Assembly: GCF_028473665.1 (NCBI RefSeq)
Contig: NZ_CP098774.1
Span: 1,054,001 to 1,118,000, forward strand
Direction: 5' to 3'
Source of the DNA: Sphingomonas sp. QA11
Lineage (GTDB): Bacteria; Pseudomonadota; Alphaproteobacteria; Sphingomonadales; Sphingomonadaceae
Length of the DNA stretch: 64,000 nt
Translations under genes and position numbers: made by a program
The notes under the pieces: model-generated
The model's database searches: none
What the model saw: the letters and a program-made list of their open reading frames with translations, nothing else
What the model was told of the DNA's origin: nothing
In this document: positions 34,789 to 44,059 of the stretch, in pieces
Numbering within the stretch: the first letter of the stretch is position 1
Layout: the number at the start of each line of letters is the position of its first letter

Positions 34789-35304
34789 ATGCAGGTTCAT
34801 ACCGGCCAGCCGCAGGGGTGGCTCCAATATGCGATCCCGACCGCGATCTTTCTCCTTGTCTTCGCCCTTCGCGCGCGACGCCTGACTCAGATTCGGCCGC
34901 TTCGGATCGAGCGGCTATGGATATTCCCGACGATCTACCTGGTCGTCTGCGCCTGGATGCTGGTGCAGTTCCCGCCGACACCGGCCGGATGGGGATTGTG
35001 CGCGATCGGGCTGGCGGTTGGCGCGGCGCTGGGGTGGCAGCGCGGTAAGACGATGCGGATCACGGTCGATCCCGAAACGCATCAATTGAACCAGAAGGCT
35101 TCGCTGGCCGGAATCGCCTTCCTGTTTGCGATCGTGGGCCTGCGCGTTGCCGCCCGGGCGGGAAGCAGCGCGTTGCACCTGAACGTCGCGATGCTGACCG
35201 ATATCCTCGTGGTCCTCGCGCTCGGCCTGTTCGCGGTCCAGCGGGTGGAGATGTATCTGCGCGCGAAGCGTCTGCTCGACGAGGCGCGCGCGGCGAGGGC
35301 CTAG
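34789..35304 (+). CDS. CcdC-like/DUF1453 membrane protein
   Basis: 171 residues with about four hydrophobic segments (10-30, 43-58, 66-84, 105-130) separated by short basic loops. The pattern RLTQIRPLRIERLWIFPTIYLV and GALGWQRGK-like TMRITVDPETHQL matches the DUF1453 group named after CcdC. Function in this lineage is unknown. It converges on the isoprenylcysteine methyltransferase-like gene with a 4-bp overlap. Confidence 0.7.
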   Translation: MQVHTGQPQGWLQYAIPTAIFLLVFALRARRLTQIRPLRIERLWIFPTIYLVVCAWMLVQFPPTPAGWGLCAIGLAVGAALGWQRGKTMRITVDPETHQLNQKASLAGIAFLFAIVGLRVAARAGSSALHLNVAMLTDILVVLALGLFAVQRVEMYLRAKRLLDEARAARA

Positions 35305-35768
35305 AACCAGCGGGGCACGCTCTTCTTGTAGGCGACATAGTCCTCGCCGAACTTGCCAAGCAGATAGCGTTCCTCCCGCGCGATCACCTGGGTGCGGATG
35401 ATGAGGATCACCACGGGCAGCAGCAGGAGCGCGGTGAAGCTGTTGAAGACGATGGCAAGGCCGGCATGGATCGATGCCATGCCGAGATACATCGGGTTGC
35501 GCGTGAAGCGATAGATGCCGGTCGTCACCAGGCTGCTGGACGAACGCCAGGGCTTCGGGTCGGTGTGGGCCCGGCGAAACAATTCAGTGCCAGAGATGAT
35601 GACCAGCGCGCCCAGCGCGACGAACACCCCGCCCGTCACGATGGAGATCATGCCGACCGGACCCAGTCTGCCCGTAAGTCCCGTCCAGGCGAAGCCGATC
35701 AGCAACGTGCCGAGATAGATCAAGGGCGGCGGAAAGCCGACCTTCGCGCTGTCCTGATCAACTTGCAT
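35301..35768 (-). CDS. Isoprenylcysteine carboxyl methyltransferase-like membrane protein
   Basis: 155 residues from the ATG preceded by GGGAG; longer upstream extensions are unlikely. Four membrane segments surround the conserved SAM-binding core: LVTTGIYRFTRNPMYLGM (about 90-107), and the C-terminal REERYLLGKFGEDYVAYKKSVPRW. These motifs define the ICMT/PEMT superfamily, which methylates lipids or small membrane substrates. The bacterial substrate is unknown. Confidence 0.8.
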   Translation of the reverse strand: MQVDQDSAKVGFPPPLIYLGTLLIGFAWTGLTGRLGPVGMISIVTGGVFVALGALVIISGTELFRRAHTDPKPWRSSSSLVTTGIYRFTRNPMYLGMASIHAGLAIVFNSFTALLLLPVVILIIRTQVIAREERYLLGKFGEDYVAYKKSVPRWF

Positions 35769-35823
35769 TGCCCACTCCCGGTCGTGCCCGGCCATCATGC
35801 AGGGACGGGCGGGGAAGGCAAGG

Positions 35824-36720
35824 CTAGACGATCGCCTGCTCTGTCTCCGTGCGTCGCCGGACATGCTCGCGCCACACGATGTACAGGCCGCTGCCGATGA
35901 CGATCGGCGCGCCGATCCAGGTCGGAAGACCGGGCAGGGCGCCGAACAGCAGCCAGCCATAGAGCGTTGCCCAGAGCAGCGAGGAATAGTCCATCGGCAC
36001 GACGATCGAGACCGGTCCAAGCTTGAGCGCCGAGGTGAGCGCGATCTGCCCGAGATTGCCGGCCACGCCGATGCTGATCAACAACAGCCAGACGCGGAGC
36101 GAATGGGTCTGGTGATCGAAGGCGTAAACGACGCTGAGCGGCACCGTTGAGAGTGTCGCGAACCAGAAGACGGTGGTGTACGGGCTTTCGGTCCGTCCGA
36201 TCCGGCGTAGCTGGATCGAGACGACGGCGGTAAGGAAGCCTGCGGCCAGCCCGGCGACCGTACCCCATAAGGCGAAATGTCCGCTGCCCGGACGGGCGAC
36301 GATCAGCACGCCGATGAAACCCGCCACAACGGCGAGCCAGCGGTGCCAGCCGGTGGGTTCCCGCAATAGCAGCGCGCCGAGGATCGTGGCGAAGATCGGC
36401 ACGGTGAATTGCAGCGTGGTCGATTCGGCGAGCGGAAGCAGCGTCACCGCGCTGAACAGGCAGGTCATGCTGGTCAGACCGACCGCGGCGCGCATGACAT
36501 GGGCGCCGAGCTGGCCGGTGCGGATCGTGGCCAGGCCGGGGCCGATGGCGATCACCGTCGCCACCAGCGGAACGCCCACCACCTGGCGAAAGAACAGGAT
36601 CTCCGACAGATGCGCGCCGGCCATCTCGGCCAGCTTGATCAGCGCCGCCATGGTGGCGAGGCACACGACCGACACGAGGCGCAGGGCGATGGCCGGGAAG
36701 ATGCGGTCTGCACTCGTCAT
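35824..36720 (-). CDS. DMT (EamA) family transporter
   Basis: 298 residues with about ten hydrophobic segments in two EamA repeats. The start is the ATG before TSADRIFPAIALRLV; the frame stays open much further upstream but with no membrane character. Features include LTSMTCLFSAVTLLPLAESTTLQFTVPIF in repeat one and GPVSIVVPMDYSSLLWATLYGWLLFGALP in repeat two. Such carriers export small metabolites. Divergent from the PAS-LuxR regulator at 36971. Confidence 0.85.
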   Translation of the reverse strand: MTSADRIFPAIALRLVSVVCLATMAALIKLAEMAGAHLSEILFFRQVVGVPLVATVIAIGPGLATIRTGQLGAHVMRAAVGLTSMTCLFSAVTLLPLAESTTLQFTVPIFATILGALLLREPTGWHRWLAVVAGFIGVLIVARPGSGHFALWGTVAGLAAGFLTAVVSIQLRRIGRTESPYTTVFWFATLSTVPLSVVYAFDHQTHSLRVWLLLISIGVAGNLGQIALTSALKLGPVSIVVPMDYSSLLWATLYGWLLFGALPGLPTWIGAPIVIGSGLYIVWREHVRRRTETEQAIV

Positions 36721-36970
36721 TCCCGTAGTGTCGATATCCCCCTCGCCGCAATGCGCATGGGCGTGCTCATGCGCGACGGTGGAACGGGGAACAAGTCCGC
36801 ACGGCGCGGTTATTTGGCCGGCGCCGGGGCGAGTGTCACGCCGGGATGCCACCCCAATCCTGAATCCGACCGTCGCCCAGCATGACAGCAAGCGGACGCG
36901 CGGCTGAACCTTTGTTAACTTGCCCGCTGCCCCGGGAAGCCTAGGAATCGGTCCAGGATACAGGTGAGAC

Positions 36971-37744
36971 ATGAAGGCAGCTGGAAGTGATGGGCAGGGC
37001 GGGGTGCAAGATCCCGGCAAGACGTCGCCGACATTACTCCCGCAGCGATTCAACGCGTTCGGGTTCGAACGACTGTATCTTTCGTTCAAGGCCTTGGGCG
37101 GCGGGCTGTGGGACTATGATATCGATACGGATACCCTGATCTGCAACGATCGATGGTATGAAATACTGGGGCTCGATCCACGCAAGGCCGACATCGGCTC
37201 GATCCCCGATTTCAAACCCCACATCCACCCCGACGATGTGGCGGTCGCGACCGAAGTCGATCCTGAAATCGTTGCCATGCTGATCACGAACGACGAACCC
37301 TATCATGTCGAGTTTCGGATTGTCCGGCCCGGCGGCGAAATCCGGTGGCTCAGATCGGTGGCGAGCGTCATCCGCGATGACGATACGCAGCATCTGCGCG
37401 CGGTGGGATGCATCACCGACATAACCGAATTCCGCGCCGGCGACCGTGCGGCGGCGATATTCGGTGTAGAAGCGCCATCCGATCTGGCCAGCCCGGCGGA
37501 GCCGCCGGAAAGGGCGGCTGAAGATATCCATGTCGATATGGAAGAGAGCGAAGGTTCCCTGAGCCAGCGGGAGCGGGAATGTCTTTTGTGGGTGAGTGTG
37601 GGCAAGACAGCGCAGGAGACCGCGACGATCATCGGGCGAAGCCGCCGCACGGTTGAGTTCCACCTGAACAACGCAGTCCGCAAGCTCCAGGCCGCGAACA
37701 AGGTACATGCCACTGCCATCGCCATCCGCAGGGGGCTGTTGTGA
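36971..37744 (+). CDS. PAS domain - LuxR-type HTH transcriptional regulator
   Basis: 257 residues. A PAS_3-type sensory domain covers about 38-150 (GGGLWDYDIDTDTLICNDRWYEILGL, HPDDVAVA, EFRIVRPGGEIRWLRSVASVIRDD). A linker leads to a LuxR/GerE HTH at about 195-255 (LSQRERECLLWVSVGKTAQETATIIGRSRRTVEFHLNNAVRKL, seen as the LS.RE.E.L.W...GK...E.A...G.S..TV..H). It probably senses a small ligand or redox state. It has a 250-bp region shared with the divergent transporter. Confidence 0.85.
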   Translation: MKAAGSDGQGGVQDPGKTSPTLLPQRFNAFGFERLYLSFKALGGGLWDYDIDTDTLICNDRWYEILGLDPRKADIGSIPDFKPHIHPDDVAVATEVDPEIVAMLITNDEPYHVEFRIVRPGGEIRWLRSVASVIRDDDTQHLRAVGCITDITEFRAGDRAAAIFGVEAPSDLASPAEPPERAAEDIHVDMEESEGSLSQRERECLLWVSVGKTAQETATIIGRSRRTVEFHLNNAVRKLQAANKVHATAIAIRRGLL

Positions 37745-37860
37745 CCACGCCGTCACAGACAGCTTGCCTGCCCGCCTTGGTACAGGGCCCGGTAATTTTA
37801 CGAGTTACGGCTGTCCGTCGAACGACATAATCAGGGGTACCGGCCGAGAAAGTATGCACC

Positions 37861-38238
37861 ATGATGAGACTGCATTGCCCCCCGGAAGCCTGCCGCGAAG
37901 CCGATGAGCTGGTGGCGGAACATGGCCATCGCGCCACGCAGATTCTGGTCGATCGCGCGATTGCGCTGATCAGGGCTGGCGGGTCCGACGAGGAATTGCG
38001 CGAGATGGAGATACTGATCTCCGCGGCAACCTCGCGACTGAATGCGCTCACGATCCATCATGATGAAACCCGGTCCGGCGCCGACGGCGCGGCGCCCTCG
38101 CTGGTGAAGCTCGAGGAGTTGATCACCCAGGCCTTGTGCATGGCGGATTCGCTTGGCCAGGGAATGGCGGCAATCGCCCTGAACGAAGCGCTGATCCGCG
38201 TTACCGGAATGGGCATGGCGCCACCGTCCAAGGACTGA
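37861..38238 (+). CDS. Conserved hypothetical helical protein
   Basis: 125 residues, predicted mainly helical, without signal peptide or membrane segment. Contains READELVAEHGHRATQILVDRAIALIRAGGSDEEL, which suggests a two-helix bundle, and a C-terminal ELITQALCMADSLGQGMAAIALNEALIRV stretch. I cannot name the family. It follows the PAS-LuxR gene by 116 bp on the same strand and is shorter than most regulators; a role in the same circuit is possible. Confidence 0.5.
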   Translation: MMRLHCPPEACREADELVAEHGHRATQILVDRAIALIRAGGSDEELREMEILISAATSRLNALTIHHDETRSGADGAAPSLVKLEELITQALCMADSLGQGMAAIALNEALIRVTGMGMAPPSKD

Positions 38239-38277
38239 TGAACTGGTGCGGATGAAATGAGGCCGCCGCATACCGCA

Positions 38278-38294
38278 GCAAGTCCGGGGTGACG
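38278..38294 (+). repeat. Half copy of family C repeat
   Basis: CAAGTCCGGGGTGACGA matches the distal part of the arms of the pair at 39876-39970. Single, unpaired and upstream of proS. Confidence 0.5.
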
Positions 38295-38324
38295 AACTGG
38301 TCGCGAGCCGCTATCCGCCCGTCC

Positions 38325-39860
38325 ATGATCAAGCACGCTCTCCCCGTCACCCGCGAGGCCGATTTCTCGGCCTGGTACCAGTCAGTCATTTCGGAAGCCG
38401 ATCTTGCCGAGGAATCCGGCGTGCGCGGCTGCATGGTCATCCGGCCATGGGGCTATGGCATCTGGGAGCGCATCCAGCGTCTGCTCGACGACCGGATCAA
38501 GGCGACCGGCCATGAGAATTGCTATTTCCCGCTGTTCATCCCGCTCTCCTATTTCGAGAAGGAAGCTGAGCATGTCGAAGGATTCGCCAAGGAAATGGCG
38601 GTCGTCACGCATCACCGGCTGGTGAGCGACGGCAAGGGCGGACTGATGCCCGATCCGACCGCGAAGCTCGAAGAACCGCTGGTCGTGCGCCCCACCTCGG
38701 AGACAGTGATCGGCACCGCCTTCGCCCGCTGGGTGCAGTCATGGCGCGACCTGCCGGTGCTGATCAACCAATGGGCGAACGTGGTCCGCTGGGAGATGCG
38801 CACGCGCATGTTTTTGCGCACCAGCGAGTTCCTCTGGCAGGAGGGGCATACCGCCCACGCCTCCGTCGAAGAGGCGCGCGAAGAGACGTTGAAGATGCTC
38901 GAAGTCTATCGCAGCTTCGCCGAGGATTGCCTTGCGCTGCCCGTCGTCGCGGGCGAGAAGCCCGAGAATGAGCGCTTCCCCGGTGCCGTCGCGACCTATT
39001 CGATCGAGGCGATGATGCAGGACGGCAAGGCGCTCCAGGCGGGCACCAGCCATTTCCTCGGCACCAATTTCGCCAGCGCGCAGAATATCCGTTTCCAGAA
39101 CGCGGCCGGGGAGCTTGAGCTGGCCAACACGACAAGCTGGGGCGTTTCCACCCGGATGATCGGTGGCGTCATCATGGTGCATGGCGATGACGACGGCCTG
39201 CGGGTGCCGCCCCGGATCGCGCCGTGGCAGATCGTGATCGTGCCGATGCTGCGCGACACGGAAGAGGACGCTGCGATCGTCGATTACTGCAAGGCGCTAC
39301 AGGCAGATCTGGCGAAGCAGTCCGCGTTGGGCGAGCCGGTGCGGGCATTGCTCGATCTCAAGCCGGCCAAGGCAGCGACCAAGCGCTGGGGCTGGGTGAA
39401 GAAGGGCGCGCCGATCGTGATCGAGGTCGGCGGCCGCGACGTGGCGGGCGGGAATGTGTCGGTGATCCGCCGCGACCGGCTCTATCGCGAGGACGGCAAG
39501 CTCGACAGCAAGGTGGTGCCGCAAGGCGATTTCCTCAGCGAAGCGACCGCGACGCTGGAGAGCATCCAGTCGAGCCTGCATGCCGAGGCGCGCGCGCGGC
39601 TCGACGCGAATATCGTGCGGGACGTGACTGATTTTGCCGGGATCGAGCGGGTGTTCGCCGAAAGCGCGAAGAACCCCGGCTGGGTCGAGGTGCAATGGTC
39701 GAAGCCGACCGGCGCCGCGCTCGACAAGGTGGTCGAGCGGCTGAAGGCCCTCAAGCTGACGATCCGTAATGCGCCGATGGATGCGGCGGCGGTCGATGGC
39801 GTGTGCCTGTTCACGGGCGAACCGGCGGCCGAGCGGGTGCTGGTGGGGCGATCTTACTGA
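38325..39860 (+). CDS. proS: Proline--tRNA ligase, archaeal/eukaryal-like (type 3)
   Basis: 511 residues from the ATG before IKHALPVTREADF. Class II motifs: motif 2 region RWEMRTRMFLRTSEFLWQEGHTAHAS and motif 3-like VHGDDDGLRVPPRIAPWQIVIVP; RPTSET near 126. The anticodon-binding domain and the C-terminal domain that ends in Tyr follow. Length and layout match the type 3 ProRS without the bacterial editing insertion. It charges tRNA-Pro. The gene stands alone between two repeat copies. Confidence 0.93.
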   Translation: MIKHALPVTREADFSAWYQSVISEADLAEESGVRGCMVIRPWGYGIWERIQRLLDDRIKATGHENCYFPLFIPLSYFEKEAEHVEGFAKEMAVVTHHRLVSDGKGGLMPDPTAKLEEPLVVRPTSETVIGTAFARWVQSWRDLPVLINQWANVVRWEMRTRMFLRTSEFLWQEGHTAHASVEEAREETLKMLEVYRSFAEDCLALPVVAGEKPENERFPGAVATYSIEAMMQDGKALQAGTSHFLGTNFASAQNIRFQNAAGELELANTTSWGVSTRMIGGVIMVHGDDDGLRVPPRIAPWQIVIVPMLRDTEEDAAIVDYCKALQADLAKQSALGEPVRALLDLKPAKAATKRWGWVKKGAPIVIEVGGRDVAGGNVSVIRRDRLYREDGKLDSKVVPQGDFLSEATATLESIQSSLHAEARARLDANIVRDVTDFAGIERVFAESAKNPGWVEVQWSKPTGAALDKVVERLKALKLTIRNAPMDAAAVDGVCLFTGEPAAERVLVGRSY

Positions 39861-39875
39861 GCCTCGCAATCTGGC

Positions 39876-39970
39876 CGTCATGCCGGAGTTGTTCCGGGGC
39901 CCACCGTGCCGCGCATTCGCCGGCCACCAGTTTGCGGCCCGGTGGGCCCCGGAACAAGTCCGGGGTGACG
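39876..39970. repeat. Family C inverted repeat pair downstream of proS
   Basis: Arms of 37 bp (39876-39912 and 39934-39970) pair with about four mismatches; core TTGTTCCGGGGCCCACC, spacer 21 bp. It could act as a transcription terminator between the convergent proS and hmgA genes, although there is no T-run. Confidence 0.85.
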
Positions 39971-39995
39971 GAACCGTATCGGTCGAAGCCTCGGC

Positions 39996-41279
39996 TTACT
40001 CCGGCAGTTCCGCCTTCGGAAACCCCGTCCACACCTGGTCGTAATCCTCGTCGAGCGCGCTCGTCTCCAGCGCGTAATCGGTCGGCTGGAACACCCAGCG
40101 GCTCTCGATCATGAAGGCCATGGTGCCGTCGATCTTGTGCGGCTTCAACTCGGCCTCGCTCGCGCCCTTCCAGCTCGCGACATCGGGGCCGTGGCCGCTC
40201 ATCTGGTTGTGCAGCGACAGCGCGCCCGGGTTGAACCCGTCGGCCTTGGCGTCATAGGCGCCCGAGATCAGGCCCATGCATTCGCTCATGGTGTTGCGGT
40301 GGAACCAGGGCGGGCGGAAGGTATTCTCCGCGACCATCCACCGCGGTGGGAAGATCACGAAATCGACATTCGCGGTGCCCGGCACGTCGCTGGGCGAGGT
40401 GAGCACAGTGAAGATCGAGGGATCGGGATGGTCGAAGCTGACCGAGCCGATCGTGTTGAAGCGCGCGAGATCGTATTTCCACGGCGCGTAATTGCCGTGC
40501 CATGCCACGACATCCATTGGCGAGCGGCCGAGATTGGTCGTCCACAGCGCGCCGAGGAATTTCTGCACCAGCTCGAAATCGCCTTCGCGGTCCTCGAACC
40601 AGGCGACCGGCGTCTCGAAATCGCGCGGATTGGCGAGGCCGTTCGATCCGATCGGGCCGAGATCGGGCAGGCGGAAGGGCATGCCGTGATTCTCCGCGAC
40701 GTAACCGCGCGCCTTGCCCTCTGGCAGGACCACGCGGAAGCGCACGCCGCGCGGGATCAGCGCGATCTCGCCGGGCTTCACGTCGATCCGGCCGAGCTCG
40801 GTATAGAGGGTGAGGGCGCCCATTTCCGGCAGGATCAGCAACTCGCCGTCAGCCGAGACGAAGGCCCGCTCGACCATGTCCTTCGAGGCGCAGTAGAGGT
40901 GCATGGCGACGCCGGCCTGGCTTTTCGGGCCGTCGCCCGCGACGACCATCGTCGTCAGGCTGTCGAGCCAGTCGGCATCCTCGATATCGAGGGCGGCCCA
41001 GCGCAGGCGGTTGGGGGCAAGGACTTCCTTGCTGATGCCCGGGGCGAAGCGCCTTGCTCCGGTGTAGCGCGTGAAGGCGGGATGCGCTGCGGAGGGGCGC
41101 AGGCGGTAGAGCCAGGAGCGGCGATTCTCGTGGCGCGGCGCGGTGAAGGCGCTGCCGCTCAGCTGTTCGGCATAGAGGCCGAACGGGGGTTTCTGAGGAG
41201 AGTTGCGATCGACGGGCAGGGCGCCGGGGATTGCCTCGGTCGCGAAGTGGTTACCGAAGCCTGTCATGTAATCGGACAT
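39996..41279 (-). CDS. hmgA: Homogentisate 1,2-dioxygenase
   Basis: 427 residues from the ATG after [24 protein letters not shown] near the N-terminus, [18 protein letters not shown], the iron-binding cupin with [27 protein letters not shown] and [11 protein letters not shown] are those of HmgA. It opens homogentisate to maleylacetoacetate in tyrosine breakdown. Upstream on the same strand lies hppD, with a palindrome-rich stretch between. Probably one catabolic unit. Confidence 0.95.
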   Translation of the reverse strand: MSDYMTGFGNHFATEAIPGALPVDRNSPQKPPFGLYAEQLSGSAFTAPRHENRRSWLYRLRPSAAHPAFTRYTGARRFAPGISKEVLAPNRLRWAALDIEDADWLDSLTTMVVAGDGPKSQAGVAMHLYCASKDMVERAFVSADGELLILPEMGALTLYTELGRIDVKPGEIALIPRGVRFRVVLPEGKARGYVAENHGMPFRLPDLGPIGSNGLANPRDFETPVAWFEDREGDFELVQKFLGALWTTNLGRSPMDVVAWHGNYAPWKYDLARFNTIGSVSFDHPDPSIFTVLTSPSDVPGTANVDFVIFPPRWMVAENTFRPPWFHRNTMSECMGLISGAYDAKADGFNPGALSLHNQMSGHGPDVASWKGASEAELKPHKIDGTMAFMIESRWVFQPTDYALETSALDEDYDQVWTGFPKAELPE

Positions 41280-41294
41280 CGCCGCGTTCCTTCT

Positions 41295-41450
41295 TTCTCT
41301 CTCCCCCTTTGGGAGAGGGAGGGGCCCGCTGCCAAAGGCAGTGGGAGGGTGAGGGGGACGCTCGATCGTCTCGAGCCTCATCCCCTCATCCAACTTCGAC
41401 TAACTCGCTTCGCTCGTAAGTCTTCATATCCTTCTCCCACGGGAGAGAAG
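41295..41450. repeat. Palindrome-rich intergenic stretch between hppD and hmgA (family F)
   Basis: Contains CTCTCCC-CCTTT-GGGAGAG (41299-41317), CTGCC-AAA-GGCAG (41329-41341) and TCTCCC-AC-GGGAGA (about 41433-41446). The arrangement resembles other alphaproteobacterial intergenic repeats. Confidence 0.6.
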
Positions 41451-41454
41451 TAAG

Positions 41455-42528
41455 TCAGGCCTCAACCGCCCCGGGCACCACGCCCCTGCGGATCTGGTCG
41501 AGCTCGATGCTCTCGAACAACGCCTTGAAATTGCCCTCGCCGAAGCCGTCATTGCCCTTGCGCTGGATGATCTCGAAGAAGATCGGGCCGACCATGTTCT
41601 CGGTGAAGATCTGCAGCAGCAGGCCGCCGCCGGTCTCCGGCGCGCCGTCGATCAGGATGTCGCGCTTGCGCATCTCGGCGACGTCGTGGCCGTGGCCGGG
41701 CAGGCGCTTGTCGATCAGGTCGAAATAGGTCTGCGGCGTGGTCTGGAAACGGATGCCGTTGGCGCGCAGCGCATCGACCGTGGCGAAGATGTCGTCGGTC
41801 GACAGCGCAAGATGCTGGATGCCTTCGCCCTTATAGTCCTTGATGAACTCCTCGATCTGCGAATGCTCGTCCTGGCTTTCGTTCAGCGGGATGCGGATCT
41901 TGTCGTCGGGCGCGGTCATCGCCTTGGAGAACAGGCCGGTCGCCTGGCCCTCGATGTCGAAATAGCGGATCTGGCGGAAATTGAAGATGCGCGAATAATA
42001 ATCCGCCCAATAATCCATCCGCCCGCGCTGCAGATTGTGCGTGAGGTGATCGAGCGTGTGCAGGCCGACCGAATGCTGGTCGGGCGAGGTGCCTTCGACC
42101 GGCTCGAAATCGATGTCGTAGATCGTGGCCGCGCCGCGGCGGTCGACCAGATAGAGGTTCGCGCCGCCAATGCCTTCGATCGCCGGGATGTTGAGCTCGG
42201 CCGGACCGACCTTGCCCTCGACCGCCACCGCGCCGCGCTCCACCGCCAGCTTCAGCGCCTTCGCCGCATCGGCGACGCGGAACGCCATGGCGTTGGCGGA
42301 GGGGCCGTGCTGCTCGCGGAAATTCGCGACCTGTCCGGCCGCATCCATGTTGAGCAGGAAGTTGATGTCGCCCTGAGCGTAGCGGCGGACATTCTTCGAC
42401 CGATGCGTGCCGACATGAGTGAAGCCCATCTTCACGAACAGGTCAGCCAGCGCATCGGGATCGGGGCCGGTGAACTCGACGAACTCGAAGCCGTCCAGGC
42501 CCATGGGATTGTCGTGCGGGTCGGTCAT
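41455..42528 (-). CDS. hppD: 4-hydroxyphenylpyruvate dioxygenase
   Basis: 357 residues from the ATG before TDPHDNPMGLDGFEF. It has two vicinal-oxygen-chelate domains. Iron ligands lie in GLHTLDHLTHNLQ and GEGIQHLALST and at the C-terminal glutamate of GPIFFEIIQR. It converts 4-hydroxyphenylpyruvate to homogentisate, feeding HmgA directly downstream. The MarR regulator at 44721 is a possible controller. Confidence 0.95.
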   Translation of the reverse strand: MTDPHDNPMGLDGFEFVEFTGPDPDALADLFVKMGFTHVGTHRSKNVRRYAQGDINFLLNMDAAGQVANFREQHGPSANAMAFRVADAAKALKLAVERGAVAVEGKVGPAELNIPAIEGIGGANLYLVDRRGAATIYDIDFEPVEGTSPDQHSVGLHTLDHLTHNLQRGRMDYWADYYSRIFNFRQIRYFDIEGQATGLFSKAMTAPDDKIRIPLNESQDEHSQIEEFIKDYKGEGIQHLALSTDDIFATVDALRANGIRFQTTPQTYFDLIDKRLPGHGHDVAEMRKRDILIDGAPETGGGLLLQIFTENMVGPIFFEIIQRKGNDGFGEGNFKALFESIELDQIRRGVVPGAVEA

Positions 42529-42618
42529 CGCGAATCTCCGAGGAGCAAAGTGGTAACAGATGAAACTACATAGGGCGGTTCCATCTGTTCGTCCACCTCT
42601 CAACGCAGCGATGTGCGA

Positions 42619-42999
42619 TCAGGATGCCGGCAGTTCCTCGATCGTGACGCGGTCCGTGTAGAAGGCGAGATGATCGCGGATCCGGGCCACTGCCTCATAG
42701 GGCGCCTCGTAAGTCCAGATCGCGTTCTCCGCCTTGTCGATGCCGGCGGGCAGCGAGAAATAGGAGGCGTCGCCCTTGTACGGGCAATAGCTATGATGGT
42801 CGGTGCGCGAGAGGAGCGCCATGTCCGCGTCCTTGCGTGGAATGTAGAAGACCGCCGGATAGCTCGCTTCGCGCAGCACGAGGGATTCCGTCGTGTCGGC
42901 AATCACTCGTCCGCCCGCCGTCACTCTCACGCGGGCGGCGTTCGGTTCGATCGTGATCGGGTGATCGGGGCCCGGGATGCGGATCGGCTTGTCAGTCAT
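42619..42999 (-). CDS. DUF427 domain protein
   Basis: 126 residues from the ATG before TDKPIRIPGPDHP. The DUF427 fold is visible with VRVTAGGRVIADTTESLVLREASYPAVFYIPRKDAD, SYCPYKGDASYFSL and AIWTYEAPYEAV; the H..YCPYKG.A.Y pattern is diagnostic. Biological function is unknown. It sits between hppD and the SDR gene, on the same strand. Confidence 0.85.
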   Translation of the reverse strand: MTDKPIRIPGPDHPITIEPNAARVRVTAGGRVIADTTESLVLREASYPAVFYIPRKDADMALLSRTDHHSYCPYKGDASYFSLPAGIDKAENAIWTYEAPYEAVARIRDHLAFYTDRVTIEELPAS

Positions 43000-43050
43000 G
43001 GCGACACCTCGCAAAAAAGGGCGGCCCCGAAGGACCGCCCGGCTGATATA

Positions 43051-43800
43051 TCAGAGGGCAGCGCGCTTCCCGCCATCGACGTTCACGACATGGCCGGTAA
43101 TGAACGACGCCTTGTCCGAGCCGAGGAACAGAACCGCCTGGGCGATCTCGCCCGGCGCGCCGGTGCGGGCCAGCGGGAGCGTCGAGGCCAGGCCTGCCTT
43201 CCCCTCTTCCCCGCCGGTGAAACGGTCGAGCATCGGTGTCTCGACCGGTCCCGGCGCGACGGCGTTGACTCGAACGCCGAACGGCGCGGCTTCCAGCGCC
43301 GCCGCCTTGGTCAGGCCCTCCACGGCATGTTTGCTGGCGGTATAGAGCGCCGCATTGGCGAACGCCGCCTGGCCAAGCACCGAAGAAATGTTGACGATCG
43401 ACCCCGAGCCCTGCGCCTGCAGCACGCGGAGTTCATGCTTCATGCTGAGCAGCACACCCAGCACGTTCGTATCGAACATCGCGGCGTAGCTTTCCGGGGT
43501 CTGATCCGTCACCGGACCGAACTGGCCCTCGGTGCCGGCATTGTTGATGGCGATGTCGAGGCGACCGAAACGCGCGACGGTGCCGTCGACCAGCGCGCGG
43601 AGATCCTCCTCATGACGGACATCGGCGCGGATGAAATGGACCTCGGCGCCGAGGTTCCGCAGATCGGCGGCGACCGCTTCGCCGGCTTCGGCATTGCGGC
43701 CGGAAATGACGACCTTCGCGCCTTCACGGGCAAAAGCTTCTGCGGTGGCGCGGCCGATGCCGGTGAGGGCGCCGGTGACGAGGACGACGGATGCTGTCAT
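43051..43800 (-). CDS. SDR family oxidoreductase
   Basis: 249 residues, classical short-chain dehydrogenase. TGALTGIG (9-16) binds the cofactor, NNAG follows near 88, catalytic Ser in ISSVLGQ, and YTASK near 152-156 is the Tyr-Lys pair; PGPVETPM is the usual substrate-loop start. It ends with a typical VDGG. A TetR regulator lies upstream in the same direction and two direct GTNCGTACGTATT boxes lie between, suggesting regulated expression. Substrate unknown. Confidence 0.9.
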   Translation of the reverse strand: MTASVVLVTGALTGIGRATAEAFAREGAKVVISGRNAEAGEAVAADLRNLGAEVHFIRADVRHEEDLRALVDGTVARFGRLDIAINNAGTEGQFGPVTDQTPESYAAMFDTNVLGVLLSMKHELRVLQAQGSGSIVNISSVLGQAAFANAALYTASKHAVEGLTKAAALEAAPFGVRVNAVAPGPVETPMLDRFTGGEEGKAGLASTLPLARTGAPGEIAQAVLFLGSDKASFITGHVVNVDGGKRAAL

Positions 43801-43857
43801 TTTAGTGATCCCTGATGAACTCTGGCAGGGCGTGATGCGCTGCGGACCATCAAATAT

Positions 43858-43903
43858 GTACGTACGTATTTTGTGCAAGGGGTGCACTATGTCCGTACGT
43901 ATT
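43858..43903. promoter_or_regulatory. Two GTNCGTACGTATT boxes ahead of the SDR gene
   Basis: GTACGTACGTATT at 43858-43870 and GTCCGTACGTATT at 43891-43903, one mismatch, 33 bp apart (about three helical turns). They lie 58-103 bp upstream of the SDR start, and each contains the palindrome ACGT/TACGTA. They could be operators of the neighbouring TetR protein. Confidence 0.5.
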
Positions 43904-44059
43904 AAATTTTATAGAGATTTGATATAACGTGATTTATTTCTCTGTACATGCCGCGAAGCGCGGAAAGGCGACCCACAGTCGCACCAGATATCGAGCAGCT
44001 GCCACGCGCCGCATCTTCCCGTTCACACGGGGATACAAACGCGGGCCGGGCCTGCTGTT

